A stretch of 64,000 bases of DNA from Ovis canadensis (Eukaryota; Chordata; Mammalia; Artiodactyla; Bovidae), in contig NC_091246.1 of the NCBI RefSeq assembly GCF_042477335.2, forward strand, positions 254,061,501 to 254,125,500, given 5' to 3'. Of the stretch, positions 45,331 to 56,324 are shown piece by piece. Position 1 is the first letter of the stretch; the number at the start of each line of letters is the position of its first letter. The notes under the pieces were generated by a model, which searched no databases, was not told where the DNA came from, and saw only the letters and a program-made list of their open reading frames with translations. A program made the position numbers and the translations under genes.

Positions 45331-46499
45331 GGGGGCACGAAGCGGCACTGCCTGCGCAGCGCACTCTCGCAGGGGCTGTTAGCCTGGCTGGGTGAGGAAG
45401 CGCGCCAGCAGGGAAAACATCACACCTGCAATTCTGTTCTGTTTACTTTCAACAAACCCATTCTTTCCTCTGTAAATCACACAGTGAACTGCCCTTGTCA
45501 GAACCATCAAAGACCCAATTAACCCTGAGCACTGTGGCCCCTTCTTTGCAAACTTCCCCCAGACCCGCAGCTTTTCAGGCTGAGAATATTACAAAGCGGG
45601 TAGAAAACCAGCCCAGCAAGCAAGCATTTACTCTAGAGCAACACTGTGGGGAGGGGAGGGAGAGAGACTCACATGCATAAGAAAACCACCCACAGCCGCT
45701 AAATTCTGACTGCCAAGCCTTTATTAGTGGTGATAAAAGGCAGCAAAACAGCACAGGGCTTTCTACTCCCCGGTGGGGGCTGCAGTCCCAGGAATTAGTC
45801 ATGTTTTGACTGGTGGAGTTATGGAATTTATAATGGAGGCCCCAGAGAAATTAAACACGGATTACAGCCAACTCCTCCCCCCAGCCCAATGTCTCCAGCA
45901 GGAAGGGCACTGCTGGGCTACTCCACCTCCTCCAGGAGCCTGGTTTGCTGGCCAAGTGCTGACTCCCACAGTCAGGTTACAGAGGAGATGGTCCTGGCTA
46001 CCTTGCCCACCCCTTATCGGATCTCGGGCAGGGGGGGCCAGGTCTGTCCTCTATGTCCTGGGCAGCACCAAGCACCCAGCGGGGCTTCAGTGGATGAACT
46101 GAGTGAATCTGTATCTTCAACCCCACCAGTGTTCTTGTGTTAAGCACCGTTTTCTTCCCGGAGGGAGCTGAAAATCGAGGGGTTGCACCCCTTCTGGGGG
46201 GTCAGAAGAAGCGGCCTGGATTTAGGCAAAGGATCCAGTGAATTCTGCCTTATTTAAGGAGAGTCTGGACCCACCTCTCTCACTGTGATTTTAGGGCCAC
46301 TTTAAAACTCCAAAGAGCCCGAGAGTGGTTGTGTGTCAAGATCGTAACACCTTACTGGAAAAGTTCATCAAAAGGACAGGATGAAAGCAGCAGCTTGCCT
46401 GCAGCACGTGAGCTTTGGGGTGTGCTTTGTGACGTCTGTAACGGCTTGGCTGCTCTTAGAGTCGCTGATCCTGGCTTTTTGTTAAGATGAATAACTCGG
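45331..46499. other. Unassigned sequence
   Basis: No gene or clear repeat. Confidence 0.4.
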
Positions 46500-46770
46500 G
46501 CAGGAAATTAACCCTTAATGAGCACCTACTATGTGCCAAGCACTGTGTTAAGCCACTTCAGAAACATTCTTCACTCTAACAGAGCCTAGAAAAGGGCTCA
46601 GCACAAAGCACTCAGTGAATAAATAACTTAAAAGCCCACATCAGCCCGGTGAGGTGGGTGCCATCATCCCCTCCCTTCAGTGGAGGCCACAGAACCTAAG
46701 CGGGGCCGTCCTCTGTCCCAGGGGCACAGCAGCCAAGTGGGGAACAGAGACGCAAGCCCAGGCCTGCCTG
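46500..46770 (-). repeat. MIR SINE
   Basis: GAGCACCTACTATGTGCCAA, CCCGGTGAGGTGGGTGCCAT, CAAGCCCAGGCCTGCCTGAC. Confidence 0.65.
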
Positions 46771-47084
46771 ACTCCCACCAGAGCTCTAAGGAAAAGACAG
46801 CCACGGTTCCTTCTTTCTCAGCAGGGACTGGTTCTCCAGAGACCATGAGGAGGTGGGAAGTGAGAGGCCAGGGAGCTGTCCAGCATCCGCAGTGCTGAAA
46901 AAGTCCCTGGAGCCAAGTCCTGGCGTCTCAGTTGGTACAGGGCACATCTTGTTCTCAACCTGAATTCACCTCCTTCGCTTGCCTTGGAGATGACTCTCCC
47001 CAGGCCCCACGCTGGGGGCTGCCTCTCCAGTCATCATCCAGGATAAGCTGCTTATAATTGACAACAACTAGACCTCAGCCAGAC

Positions 47085-48287
47085 TTGACGTACTCCTTTT
47101 CCTCTTTGGAACCAGTCTGTTGTTCCATGTCCAGTTCTAACTGTTGCTTCCTGACCTGCATACAGATTTCTCAAGAGGCAGGTCAGGTGGTCTGGTATTC
47201 CCATCTCTTTCAGAATTTTCCACAGTTTATTGTGATCCACACAGTCAAAGGCTTTGGCATAGTCAATAAAGCAGAAATAGATGTTTTTCTGGAACTCTCT
47301 CGCATTTTCCTTGATCCAGGAGATGTTGGCAATTTGATCTCTGGTTCCTCTGCCTTTTCTAAAACCAGCTTGAACATCAGGGAGTTCACAGTTCACGTAT
47401 TGCTGAAGCCTGGCTTGGAGAATTTTGAGCATCACTTTACTAGAGTGTGAGATAAGTGCAATTGTGTGATAGTTTGAGCATTCTTTTGCATTGCCTTTCT
47501 TTGGGATTGGAATGAAAACTGACCTTTTCCAGTCCTGTGGCCACTGCTGAGTTTTCCAAATATGCTGGCATATTGAGTGCAGCACTTTCACAGCATCATC
47601 TTTCAGGATTTGAAAGAGCTCAACTGGAATTCCATCACCTCCACTAGCTTTGTTCATAGTGATGCTTCCTAAGGCCCACTTGACTTCACATTCCAGGATG
47701 TCTGGCTCTAGATTAGTGAGCACATCATCATGATTATCTGGGTCATGAAGATCTTTTTTGTACAGTTCTTCTGTGTATTCTTGCCACCTCTTCTTAATAT
47801 CTTCTGCTTCTGTTAGGTCCAGACCATTTCTGTTCTTTATCGAGCCCATCTTTGCATGAAATGTTCCCTTGGTATCTCTAATTTTCTTGAAGAGATCTCT
47901 AGACTTTCCCATTCTGTTGTTTTCCTCTATTTCTTTGCATTGATCGCTGAGGAAGGCTTTCTTATCTCTTCTTGCTATTCTTTGGAACTCTGCATTCAGA
48001 TGCTTATATCTTTCCTTCTCTCCTTTGCTTTTCGCATCTCTTCTTTTCACAGCTGTTTGTAAGGCCTCCTCAGACAGCCATTTTGCTTTTTTGCATTTCT
48101 TTTCCAAGGGGATGGTCTTGATCCCTGTCTCCTGTACAATGTCACGAACCTCAGTCCATAGTTCATCAGGCACTCTATCTATCAGATCTAGGCCCTTAAA
48201 TCTGTTTCTCACTTCCACTGTATAATCATAAGGGATTTGTTTTAGGTCATACCTGAATGGTCTAGTGGTTTTCCCTACTTTCTTCAA
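47085..48287 (-). pseudogene. BovB ORF2 fragment (reverse transcriptase N-terminal part)
   Basis: An open frame of about 400 codons covers the linker and early fingers/palm of the RTE-clade reverse transcriptase, including SVFIPIPKKGNAKECSNY, QAGFRKGRGTRDQI and the motif-A region FIDYAKAFDCVDH. Its last dozen residues run into flanking DNA. The catalytic YADD is not in this frame; it lies on the other strand at 48484-48495 because of the inversion. Not a host gene. Confidence 0.93.
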
Positions 48288-48388
48288 TTTGAGTCTGAAT
48301 TTGATAATAAGGCGTTCATGATCTGAGCCACAGTCAGCTCCTGGTCTTGTTTTTGTTGACTGTATAGAGCTTCTCCATCTTTGGCTGC

Positions 48389-49258
48389 TTATTTAACTTA
48401 TATGCAGAGTTCATCATGAGAAATGCTGGACTGGAACACAAGCTGGAATCAAGACTGCCAGGAGAAATATCAATAACCTCAGATATGCAGATGACACCAC
48501 CCTTATGGCAGAAAGTGAAGAGGAGCTTAAAAGCCTCTTGATGAAAGTGAAAGAGGAGAGTGAAAAAGTTGGCTTAAAGCTCAACATTCAGAAAATTAAG
48601 ATCATGGCATCTGGTCCCATCACTCCATGGGAAATAGATGGGGAAACAAGTGGAAACAGTGTCAGACTTTATTTTGGGGGGCTCCAAAATCACTGCAGAT
48701 GGTGACTGCAGCCATGAAGTTAAAAGACACTTACTCCTTGGAAGAAAAGTTATGACCAACCTAGATAGCATATTCAAAAGCAGAGACATTACTTTTTGCC
48801 GACTAAGGTCCGTCTAGTCAAGGCTATGGTTTTTCCAGTGGTCATGTATGGATGTGAGAGTTGGACTGTGAAGAAAGCTGAGCACCGAAGAATGGATGCT
48901 TTTGAACTGTGGTGTTGGAGAAGACTCTTGAGAGTCCCTTGGATGGCAAGGAGATCCAACCAGTCCGTTCTGAAGGAGATCAGCCCTGGGATTTCTTTGG
49001 ACAGAATGATGCTGAGGCTGAAACTCCAGTATTTTGGCCACCTCATGCAAAGAGTTGACTCATTGGAAAAGACTCTGATGCTGGGAGGGATTGGGGGCAG
49101 GAGAAGGGGACGACAGAGGATGAGATGGCTGGATGGCATCACGGACTCAATGGTCCTGAGTCTGAGTGAACTCTGGGAGTTGGTGATGGACAGGGAGGCC
49201 TGGCGTGCTGCGATTCATGGGGTTGCCAAGAGTCGGACAAGACTGAGCGACTGAACTG
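48389..49258 (+). pseudogene. BovB ORF2 fragment (RT active site to C-terminus)
   Basis: Encodes RYADDTTLMAESEEELKSL (YADD at 48484-48495), then a frame shift near 48660, then [20 protein letters not shown] and the BovB C-terminus. The element's terminal GACTGAGCGACTGAACTG adjoins the target duplication. Confidence 0.93.
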
Positions 49259-49273
49259 AGACCTCAGCCAGAC

Positions 49274-49689
49274 GACAGAAAGATGCTTTCTGGTCCCCTA
49301 AACCCACAAGCCCAGATACTGGCAATACCAAATTCCCATTCTGAAGTGTCCTGGACAAACAAAGACAGCTCATCCTGGAGTCTGATGGAACGTACGGCTC
49401 CACCATCTGTAGTATTGCTCTGCTCAGGCCCCTCTCTGGGCCATTCTCCAGGCTCTTCCCAGAGCTCCAGCTCTTCAGGAGATGTCGTGGCTCTGCCTCC
49501 AATCCGGACAGGCCTCCCCATCGCCCCCAGGATGAGGTCTTCGCTGCTTGGTGTGACACTCAGCGCCCTTCCAGAGCTGGCCCTACCGACCTCCCCCTTC
49601 ATTTCGCCCCACTCCCTCGTGTGCTCTCTCTCCAGCCATCCTAAGTGTCCCATCTGTTTAATCCCACACTCTATTGGTGCTGTTCACTG
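49274..49689. other. Unassigned spacer between opposing BovB copies
   Basis: Unique-looking sequence. A 171-codon plus-strand frame has no family features. Confidence 0.4.
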
Positions 49690-50385
49690 TTCAGTTGCTC
49701 AGTCGTGTCCGACTCTTTGCGACCCCATAAACAGCAGCACACCAGGCCTCCCTGCCCTTCACCATCTCCCAGAGCTTGCTCAAGCTCATGTCCATTGAGT
49801 TGGTGATGCCATCCAACCATCTCATCCTCTGTCATCCCCTTCTCCTCCTGCCTTCAATCTTTCCCAGCATCAGGGTCTTTTCCAATGAGTCAGTTCTTCT
49901 CATCAGGTGACCAAAGTATTGGCGTTTCAGCTTCAGCATCAGTCCTTCCAGTGAATATTCAGGGTGGATTTTCTTAAGGATTGACTGGTTTGATCTCCTT
50001 GCAGTCCAAGGGATTCTCAAGAGTCTTCTCCAACACCACAGTTCGAAGGTATCAATTCTTCAGCGCTCAGCCTTCTTTATGGTCCAACTCTCACATCCAC
50101 ACATGACTACTGGAAAAACCATAGCTTGGACTAGATGGACCTTGTCAGCAAAGTGATGTCGCTGGTATTTAATACAGGTCTGTCATAGCTTTTCTTCCAA
50201 GGAGCAAGCATCTTTTAATTTCATGGCTGCAGTCACCATCCACATGGATTGTGGAGCTCAAGAAATCTGACCCTGTTTCCACATTTTCTCCATCCATTGC
50301 CATGAAGTGATGGGACCTGATGCCATGATCTCCATTTTTTGAAAGCTGAGTTTTCAGCTAGCTTTTTCCCTAGGTCAAAAGCAGC
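49690..50385 (-). repeat. BovB LINE 3' part, antisense
   Basis: GTTGCTCAGTCGTGTCCGAC, GATGCCATCCAACCATCTCA, CAGCATCAGTCCTTCCAGTG, GGAGCAAGCATCTTTTAATT, ending near TTTTGAAAGCTGAGTTTTC. CTATTGGT on both sides may be a short target duplication. Confidence 0.92.
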
Positions 50386-50699
50386 TATGCTATTGGTAGC
50401 AGGGACAGGCATTCCAAACAGGGGAGAGAGCTTGTGCCAACTCCTACTCCTCTGGTGAACGTCATCTCAAGCGCCACTGCCTGTCACCGCCCATAACCAG
50501 CTTCTCTCCGTCCCTGCGACACCTGTGTGTGTGGACTGTGAGCCTGGCCCAGCACTCAGTTGCCCTTTGATGCCTTTCCCTGGAAAGTAAAGTAGCATCT
50601 TTATGTTTTGCATCTCCTACCTGCACACGACCAAGTGAAAATGAACAGGAAAGCCGGGGTCTTTTTGCCTCAGGACTTGTTCAGTATGGGGTGGTGAAC
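50386..50699. other. Unassigned sequence
   Basis: Nothing recognised. Confidence 0.4.
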
Positions 50700-50970
50700 A
50701 CAGATACAGCAATAGCTGACTTTGTGTGTCTGGCACCTTCTAAGTGTTTTACATGTGTTAACTCATCAAAACCATCTGGTAATCAGCAAAACCACGCTGA
50801 GGCAGATGTCTTCATTGGGCCAATTTTTCAGATGGGAAAACTGAGGCACAGGAGGTTGAGTAACTTCCTTCAAGGCAACAGAGCTAGAGAGCAACACAGC
50901 AACGTTAATCCAGACAGCCCGGCGTCAGAGTCTGACCCCTTATCCGTTTCACCATCTACCTCTCTAGGGA
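50700..50970 (-). repeat. MIR SINE
   Basis: CAGATGGGAAAACTGAGGCA, CAACAGAGCTAGAGAGC, CTGACCCCTTATCCGTTTCA. Confidence 0.65.
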
Positions 50971-51022
50971 GAGGGGACCTAGAGGTGGGAGAGACACTGG
51001 ACATCTCTTCTCGGGCCAGGAA

Positions 51023-51238
51023 GGTGTGTGCATACGTGCCAAGTCACTCCAGTCCAGTCTGACTCTTTGCAACCCATGGACTGTAGCCCGCCAGGCTCCT
51101 CTGTGCATGGGATTCTCCAGGCAAGAATACTGGAGTGGGTTGCCATTTCCTCCTCCAGGGAATCTTCCCGCCCCAAGGATTGAACTCGGGTCTCCTGCAT
51201 TGTAGGCAGATTCTTCACCATATGAGCCACCAGGAAGG
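51023..51238 (-). repeat. Bov-tA SINE
   Basis: CCATGGACTGTAGCCCGCCA, CAAGAATACTGGAGTGGGTT, GAGCCACCAGGAAGG. Confidence 0.93.
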
Positions 51239-52140
51239 TACTCAGTATTAACACTGTTTTCTGTATCAACAGAACCTGAAGCTTCTATCAGGGTTATCTC
51301 AGGAAACTTGGGCATCCAAATCCCACCCAAACCCAAGTACAAGGGTGCCAAGCCCCAACAGAAGCTGGCAATGCAAACTGGCACGACCGAACCCTCACAG
51401 CTGTGAACGGCCCCCCTGGGGGCTCTTCCCTTTGTCCCCTCTGCCAGCCCCACCCAGCCCCTTCCCCAGTTGCCAAGACCCTGCCTCCCACTTCCCTGCA
51501 CCTGGCTGCCCTGGCAGGCAGCCCCAGATCCCTCGTGAAGGATAAGCTTCCCCCAGATCTGAGCAGCTACCAGACCATGCCCAAGCCGGCAGGCATCTCC
51601 TGGGCACCATTCACTGCCCTACCAGGCCTGGCCTGCCAGCAGTTCCATGTTAGGGTGATGGCCCTGCACAGCCCCACGGAGGTGCTATTTTTAATTTAAT
51701 TGGAGAGTCGGAGGAGAGAGATGGTACCCAGCAAGGGAGTTTTAAAAGCTTTCGGGGTGGGGGGAGGGGAGAGAAAGCAAAGCAAAGTTCGTAATTATAC
51801 ACCAGGCAGCCAGATTTGATGCTTGAACAGAAAGGTTAAATGTTACATTCAGAATAAAGTGAGAAAAAGAGTTCTGATGACAGCTGCCCAGAGCTACACA
51901 AGGAATAAAAAATACCCCTTGCCCAGCTCTTCTCCAGCAACCTCTTTTCTCTTATACTCATTTCTGTTTTCCCCCTTCTGCCAAGAGTACACAAATAAAC
52001 CGGTTTGGAGCACAAAGATTATTACTTGCTATGTCAACACCTTGATTTCAATTCAAAAGCATCTTTCACTCAAGCCTGGAAAAAATCACACATCTTCATC
52101 TCTCAGGTCAAGGGATCCAACAAAGCCCAGAAAATTGGGA
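51239..52140. other. Unassigned, part AT-rich unique sequence
   Basis: 51680-51900 (TTTTTAATTTAATTGGAGAG, AAGTTCGTAATTATACACC) is not repeat-like and may be conserved non-coding DNA. No exon called. Confidence 0.35.
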
Positions 52141-52144
52141 AGGT

Positions 52145-52260
52145 AGTCTGAAACTGTGGGTAACGACGTGGGCCCTAGTATGGATCGACACAGCTTCAAA
52201 TCCCTCTTCTGCCGAGGGGCATGTGCTGAAGTCCGTGAAATCGGCTGGAGGACACGTTCC
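52145..52260 (+). repeat. MIR-like fragment
   Basis: AACGACGTGGGCCCTAGTAT and CAGCTTCAAATCCCTCTTCT fit the MIR 5' half. Confidence 0.4.
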
Positions 52261-52479
52261 TATAGAGATAAATGGCACACTCTTTTCAACCTACCTTTTC
52301 CTGTAGGAAGTGTGGGTGTGGTACCAGGAGCTGCTGCAGCTATTTTGTGATTACAAGGCAACAGCCTCTAAGTGGAAGAGTCCTTGACTATACAGATATA
52401 CCACTGTTCCACTGAACTGCCTACTTGCTACCTGAGACCCAAAAAAAAAACCCCCAATATGTTTTAGCCACTTTTAGTC

Positions 52480-52720
52480 TCGTTTTCCTTCAGGAATGCT
52501 GAATCCACTCCTAACTGGCAATTCACTACTAGCTTGGGCACGTGTGTGAACTCGAGCAGGTGCTTAGTATCTCTGAAGTTCAGTGGGGTCAAATATCACT
52601 TATTTCATTCAGAGTGTGTATGCAAGGATTAAATGCAATCGCCTTTGTCGAGCACTCACCACAATGCCTGACAAGGCACAGCGGCTGCTGCTGCTATTAA
52701 TACTCCTGATTAAGAGAGAA
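52480..52720 (+). repeat. MIR SINE
   Basis: CTTGGGCACGTGTGTGAACT, GTATGCAAGGATTAAATGCA, GCACTCACCACAATGCCTGA. Confidence 0.6.
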
Positions 52721-53085
52721 ATGTCCACTTACAAAAGTAATATATTTCAATGCACTTTCTCATTTTCAATGTGACTTCTCACCCTTTGTTTTGGTTCATC
52801 CTCAACCCCAAGCCTTGGAGAGGAGGACCTTTTACTCCCCCTGTTCAGCTGGTTGACTCAGAGAAGATGCAGAAACCCAGGACAGCTTCATTACTAGCAG
52901 GGCCAGCCTGTTACCCAAGTCTGACTCCCAAGTCCACAGGGTATTTGAGGCCCCACTGCTGCCTCTGGGAGCCACTGATGGCTAATGTTCAGGGCTAAGA
53001 ATGTGGATGAGAGAATGCGGTTCATGTGCCAAAGATGAGGTGAGTCTGACTCTGGTCTCCAAATTCCTCCCCCTATTCCTGGAAC

Positions 53086-53417
53086 TCTTGAAGAGTCCTT
53101 GGACAGCAAAGAGATCGAACTAGTCAATCCTAAAGGAAATCAACCCTGAATACTCATTGGAAGGACTAATGCTGAAGCTGAAGCTCCAATACTTTGGCAG
53201 CCTGATTCACTGAACACATTGGAAAAGACCCTGATGCTGGGAAAGATTGAAGGCGGGAGAAGGGGATGACAGAGGATGAGATGGTTGGATGGCATCACCG
53301 ACTCAGTGGACATGAGTTTGAGCAAGCTCCTGGAGATAATGAAAGACAGGGAAGCCTGATGCGCTGCAGTCCGTGGGGTCACCAAGAGGTGAACACGACT
53401 GAGTGACTGAACAACAA
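53086..53417 (+). repeat. BovB LINE 3' end with target-site duplication
   Basis: TCTTGAAGAGTCCTTGGACA through CACGACTGAGTGACTGAACA. Perfect 11-bp repeats ATTCCTGGAAC flank it at 53075-53085 and 53418-53428. A copy this short with a clean duplication is strongly 5'-truncated. Confidence 0.94.
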
Positions 53418-53607
53418 ATTCCTGGAACATCAGGTTCCCTGGCTGTCCACCCACTATACCTTTGGTTCCCTAATGTTAAGAGGCAGATGGGAACAAAGCA
53501 TTTGAGAACCAAAGTCTCCCTCCAGAAGCAGCCATACAACAGAGTGGCTAAGAGCCAGGCCTGAGTTGAGCCCCACTTCTGCTGTTTACAAGGGGGAATA
53601 TTGCTTT

Positions 53608-53792
53608 TTGTTGCTGCTTTTCAGCAGCTCAGTCATGTCCAACTCTTTGCATCCCCACGGACTGCAGCACGCCAGGCTTCCCTGTCCTTCACCATCTCCC
53701 GGAGTTCGCTCAAGCTCATGTCCACTGAGTCAGTGATGCCATCCAACCATCTCGTCTTCTGTCATCCCCTTCTCCTCCTGCCTTCAATCTTA
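53608..53792 (-). repeat. BovB LINE 3' end, antisense
   Basis: CAGCTCAGTCATGTCCAACT, ACTGCAGCACGCCAGGCTTC, CATCCAACCATCTCGTCTTC, ending CCTGCCTTCAATCTTAAAC. Confidence 0.9.
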
Positions 53793-54572
53793 AACAAACA
53801 GTAAGCTAGGACTCCTTTCTCTGTATTATTGGAATAAGCAAAAAGCTGCTGTAACCATCCCCAGATCTCGGTGGCTGAACAGCGCGGGTTCCTCCTCATG
53901 CCCCGGTGCCGTGCAGGCTGGTGGGCTTGGCGTGGAGACTCTCGTCACTCGTTTAGCCTCTGTCCCCCTGCAGCTCTTCCCCTCCCCCATCAGACCCACT
54001 GCATCCCGAGGGCTCAAAGAGCAATTTTAAGGACCAGGCACACACTGGACTGGCCAGAACCTACGTGTGGTCACGTGGTCCTAAGTGCAAGGATGCCTGG
54101 TAGTGTGACCTCACAGCATGCTGAGGGAGGGGGCACAGTCACCCATAGTCCCCAGAAACCTCCAGCTCCGTCCACCCCATTGAAAACAGGCATCCTGCCA
54201 CACTCCAGATCACGTGACCTCATAATGTTTAATTCGCCTCATTCATCAGATCCTGAAATAGATTTCCCGACAGACACACATCATTTTCCTGCGCTTCACT
54301 TCAGAATGCTGCACCAATAACTGCTTTTTTATTTTTTTAAACAAACCAAAGGTTTGTGGCAACCCTGCCTTGAGCAAGTCTAGGGTGGCCATTTTCCCGA
54401 CAGTGTGTGCTCACTTGGGCCACAGCCTGGCGATTCTCACAGCCTTCCAGGCTTTTTCATCATTTTATCATTGTATTTGTAACGGCGATGTGTGGCCAGT
54501 GATCTCTGCTGTTACTAGTAGAGCGTGGCGAGGGCTCAGGGACGAGCACGTTCCAGCAACAAAGCGTGTTTT

Positions 54573-55044
54573 CTCGGCTGTGTCAGTTCTCAGCTGCGGC
54601 ACGTGGCACCGTCCCGCGTCGGGCGGCTCTTCTGTGGCAGCGTGCAGGCTCAGGAGGCGTGCCACGTGGCACCTTCCCGCGTCGGGCGGATCGTCTGTGG
54701 CAGTGTGCAGGCTCAGGAGGCACCTTCCTGTGTCGGGCGGCTCGTCTGTGGCAGCGTGCAGGCTCAGGAGGCGTGCCACATGGCACCTTCCCGTGTCGGG
54801 CGGCTCTTCTGTGGCAGCGTGCAGGCTCAGGAGGCATGCCATGTGGCACCTTCCTGTGTCGGGCGGATCGTCTGTTGCAGTGTGCAGGCTCAGGAGGCAT
54901 TCCACGAGGGCTCTCTAGCCGTGGCGTGTGGGCTTAGCAGCCCCAAGGAACGTGGGATCTTACTTTCCTGACCGGGGATCAAACCCACATCCCCTGCGTC
55001 GTAAGGTGGACGGACTCTCACCACTGGACCACTAGGGAAGTCCC
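54573..55044 (-). repeat. CHR SINE expanded by an internal minisatellite, with TSD
   Basis: The head at 54905-55044 is a canonical minus CHR (GTGGCGTGTGGGCTTAGCAG, GGGATCTTACTTTCCTGACC, CCACTGGACCACTAGGGAAG). Flanking AGCAACAAAGCGTGTTTT (54555-54572) and AGCAACAGAGCGTTTTT (55045-55061) are the diverged target duplication. The SINE body between holds the minisatellite. Confidence 0.82.
54596..54905 (+). repeat. 63-bp minisatellite, five units, inside the CHR SINE
   Basis: GTGCAGGCTCAGGAGGC begins at 54642, 54705, 54756, 54819 and 54882, so spacings are 63, 51, 63 and 63. The short unit lacks the 12-base GTGCCACGTGGC block. Variants at TCGGGCGG(CTCTT/ATCGT/CTCGT)CTG run A, B, C, A, B. Unit lengths divisible by three keep frames open on both strands, giving repetitive 105-182-codon shadow frames. 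Confidence 0.95.
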
Positions 55045-55124
55045 AGCAACAGAGCGTTTTTAAACTGTGGCTGTGACGACGCTGCCCTGAGCAGCCTGCA
55101 GCATGACCACGACTTGTACGCCCA

Positions 55125-55341
55125 CTGCTGCTGCTGCTGCGTCGCTCAGCCGCGTCCGACTCTTTGCAGCCTCACAGACTGCAGCCCACCAGGCTCCTCC
55201 ATCCATGGGGTTCTCCAGGCAAGAATGCTGGAGTGGGTTGCCAAGACCTTCTCCAGGGAACCTTCCCGACCCAGGGATTGAACTCGGGTCTCCTCTATTG
55301 CCGGTAGATTCTTTACCATCTGAGCCACCAGGGGAGGCCTT
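55125..55341 (-). repeat. Bov-tA SINE with (CTG)n
   Basis: A CTG run, then GCGTCGCTCAGCCGCGTCCG, CCAGGCTCCTCCATCCATGG, TTTACCATCTGAGCCACCAG. Inserted in the right part of the Tigger element. Confidence 0.92.
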
Positions 55342-55819
55342 TTATAAGCAGTGGGAAACCAAAACATTCAGAGGGCTGTACCGCGACATTCGCTTTCTCA
55401 GAGCGAGCTGGAAGCAAGCCCTCAGCACCCCAGGCCTGCCTGTACCCGTCACGTGTGCCCCCGCAGAAGACGCCAACCTCCTGGAACCAGAAACCTCACG
55501 CGTCTTTTCTCCGTGAAGCCCACAGCGCCCAGCAGAATACCAGACACATGGTAGGCTCCCCAGCGCTGACTGAACAGACATTAGACTGACAGGAACACCA
55601 CTCTGCGGACCACCGGACATCCGGAAGGAGGCGGGAGGACGCGGCCGTCAGAGAAGGGTGCGCCAGGCCCTCAGCCACTGGTCTCTGGGGGAACCACCAC
55701 TCACAGGTCCCTGAAGCCCCCACGGGCGGCTTGGGCCCCACCCCGGCACTCACGTGCTCACACTCCCTGCGTCCCCCGAAAGGGACTGCCCACCCTGCCC
55801 CATCCATGACCACAGAAGG

Positions 55820-56324
55820 CAGCACTTCCAAACAAGTTATTTATTTGCATACGGAAAACAAGACCTCGGCCAGGGGCCCAAGGGCAGGAAGGGCGCGCCG
55901 GGCTTCCTGCACCAACCCCCACTCACCTGCAAGGAGTGGGGAGGTCTACAGACTTCAACTCTCCCATCCCCACCCACCCTATCCCCTACTCAAAAATAAT
56001 TCTCCCTTGCCCCGTTAAAACCTACTCCATCAAAAGAATGGGACCGCCCAAGAGAAACGCCAGGAAAAAGCAAGCAACTGTTAAGCGTGGAGATGGCAGC
56101 TGGCCACTCGATCCCAGTGACAGACTAGCCCCTCGAAGGGTTACCCTGTCCTCCCACGGGGTGAATCCCAGTCTTGAAACAAGATAAAACCCTAGAGCCT
56201 AAAACAGTCTCCCATGACCTTTGAATTCCAAAGCCAGCTAACCCCACCCCGGCCCAGCCTCCCGCTGGGATGAGCCCCCCATGGCCTTCTGAGGGGAGCT
56301 GGGCCGCAGCAGCAGACCAGCTGG
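55820..56324 (-). other. ACTL8: ACTL8 3' UTR with poly(A) signal
   Basis: The minus strand carries AATAAA at 55840-55845, about 480 bases past the stop codon. It is followed by a GT-rich stretch (reading GTGCTGCC, TCTGTGGTC) suited to a downstream element. No SINE interrupts the interval. The exact cleavage position is inferred. Confidence 0.7.

Larger units (their letters stand above)
47085..49258. mobile_element. BovB LINE with 5' inversion and perfect 15-bp TSD
   Basis: One BovB insertion in two opposing segments. 47085-48384 is antisense and 48389-49258 is sense, sharing a CTGC junction at 48385-48388. The antisense segment ends (in element order) at the codons for RGKGVRQ. The sense segment resumes at LFNLYAEF, a few codons later in the element. 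Perfect repeats AGACCTCAGCCAGAC flank the whole at 47070-47084 and 49259-49273. This is the signature of twin-priming target-primed reverse transcription. The N-terminal endonuclease region is absent, so the copy cannot move by itself. Confidence 0.95.
54330..55425 (+). repeat. Tigger-family (pogo/mariner) transposon, internally deleted, with nested SINEs
   Basis: Left part 54330-54554 (AAGGTTTGTGGCAACCCTGC, GGTGGCCATTTTCCCGACAG, GCGATGTGTGGCCAGTGATC) and right parts 55045-55124 and 55345-55425 (GGGAAACCAAAACATTCAGA, CCGCGACATTCGCTTTCTCA) match Tigger1 ends. The transposase-coding interior is missing. Confidence 0.72.

Noticed and set aside
47052..48287. 411-codon reverse transcriptase frame as a possible domesticated gene
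   Set aside because: It lies wholly within a recent BovB insertion with a perfect target duplication, lacks the active site, and its end runs into flanking DNA.
54370..54971. Overlapping repetitive frames of 105-182 codons on both strands
   Set aside because: Products of the 63-bp minisatellite, whose unit length is divisible by three; the sequence derives from a SINE.
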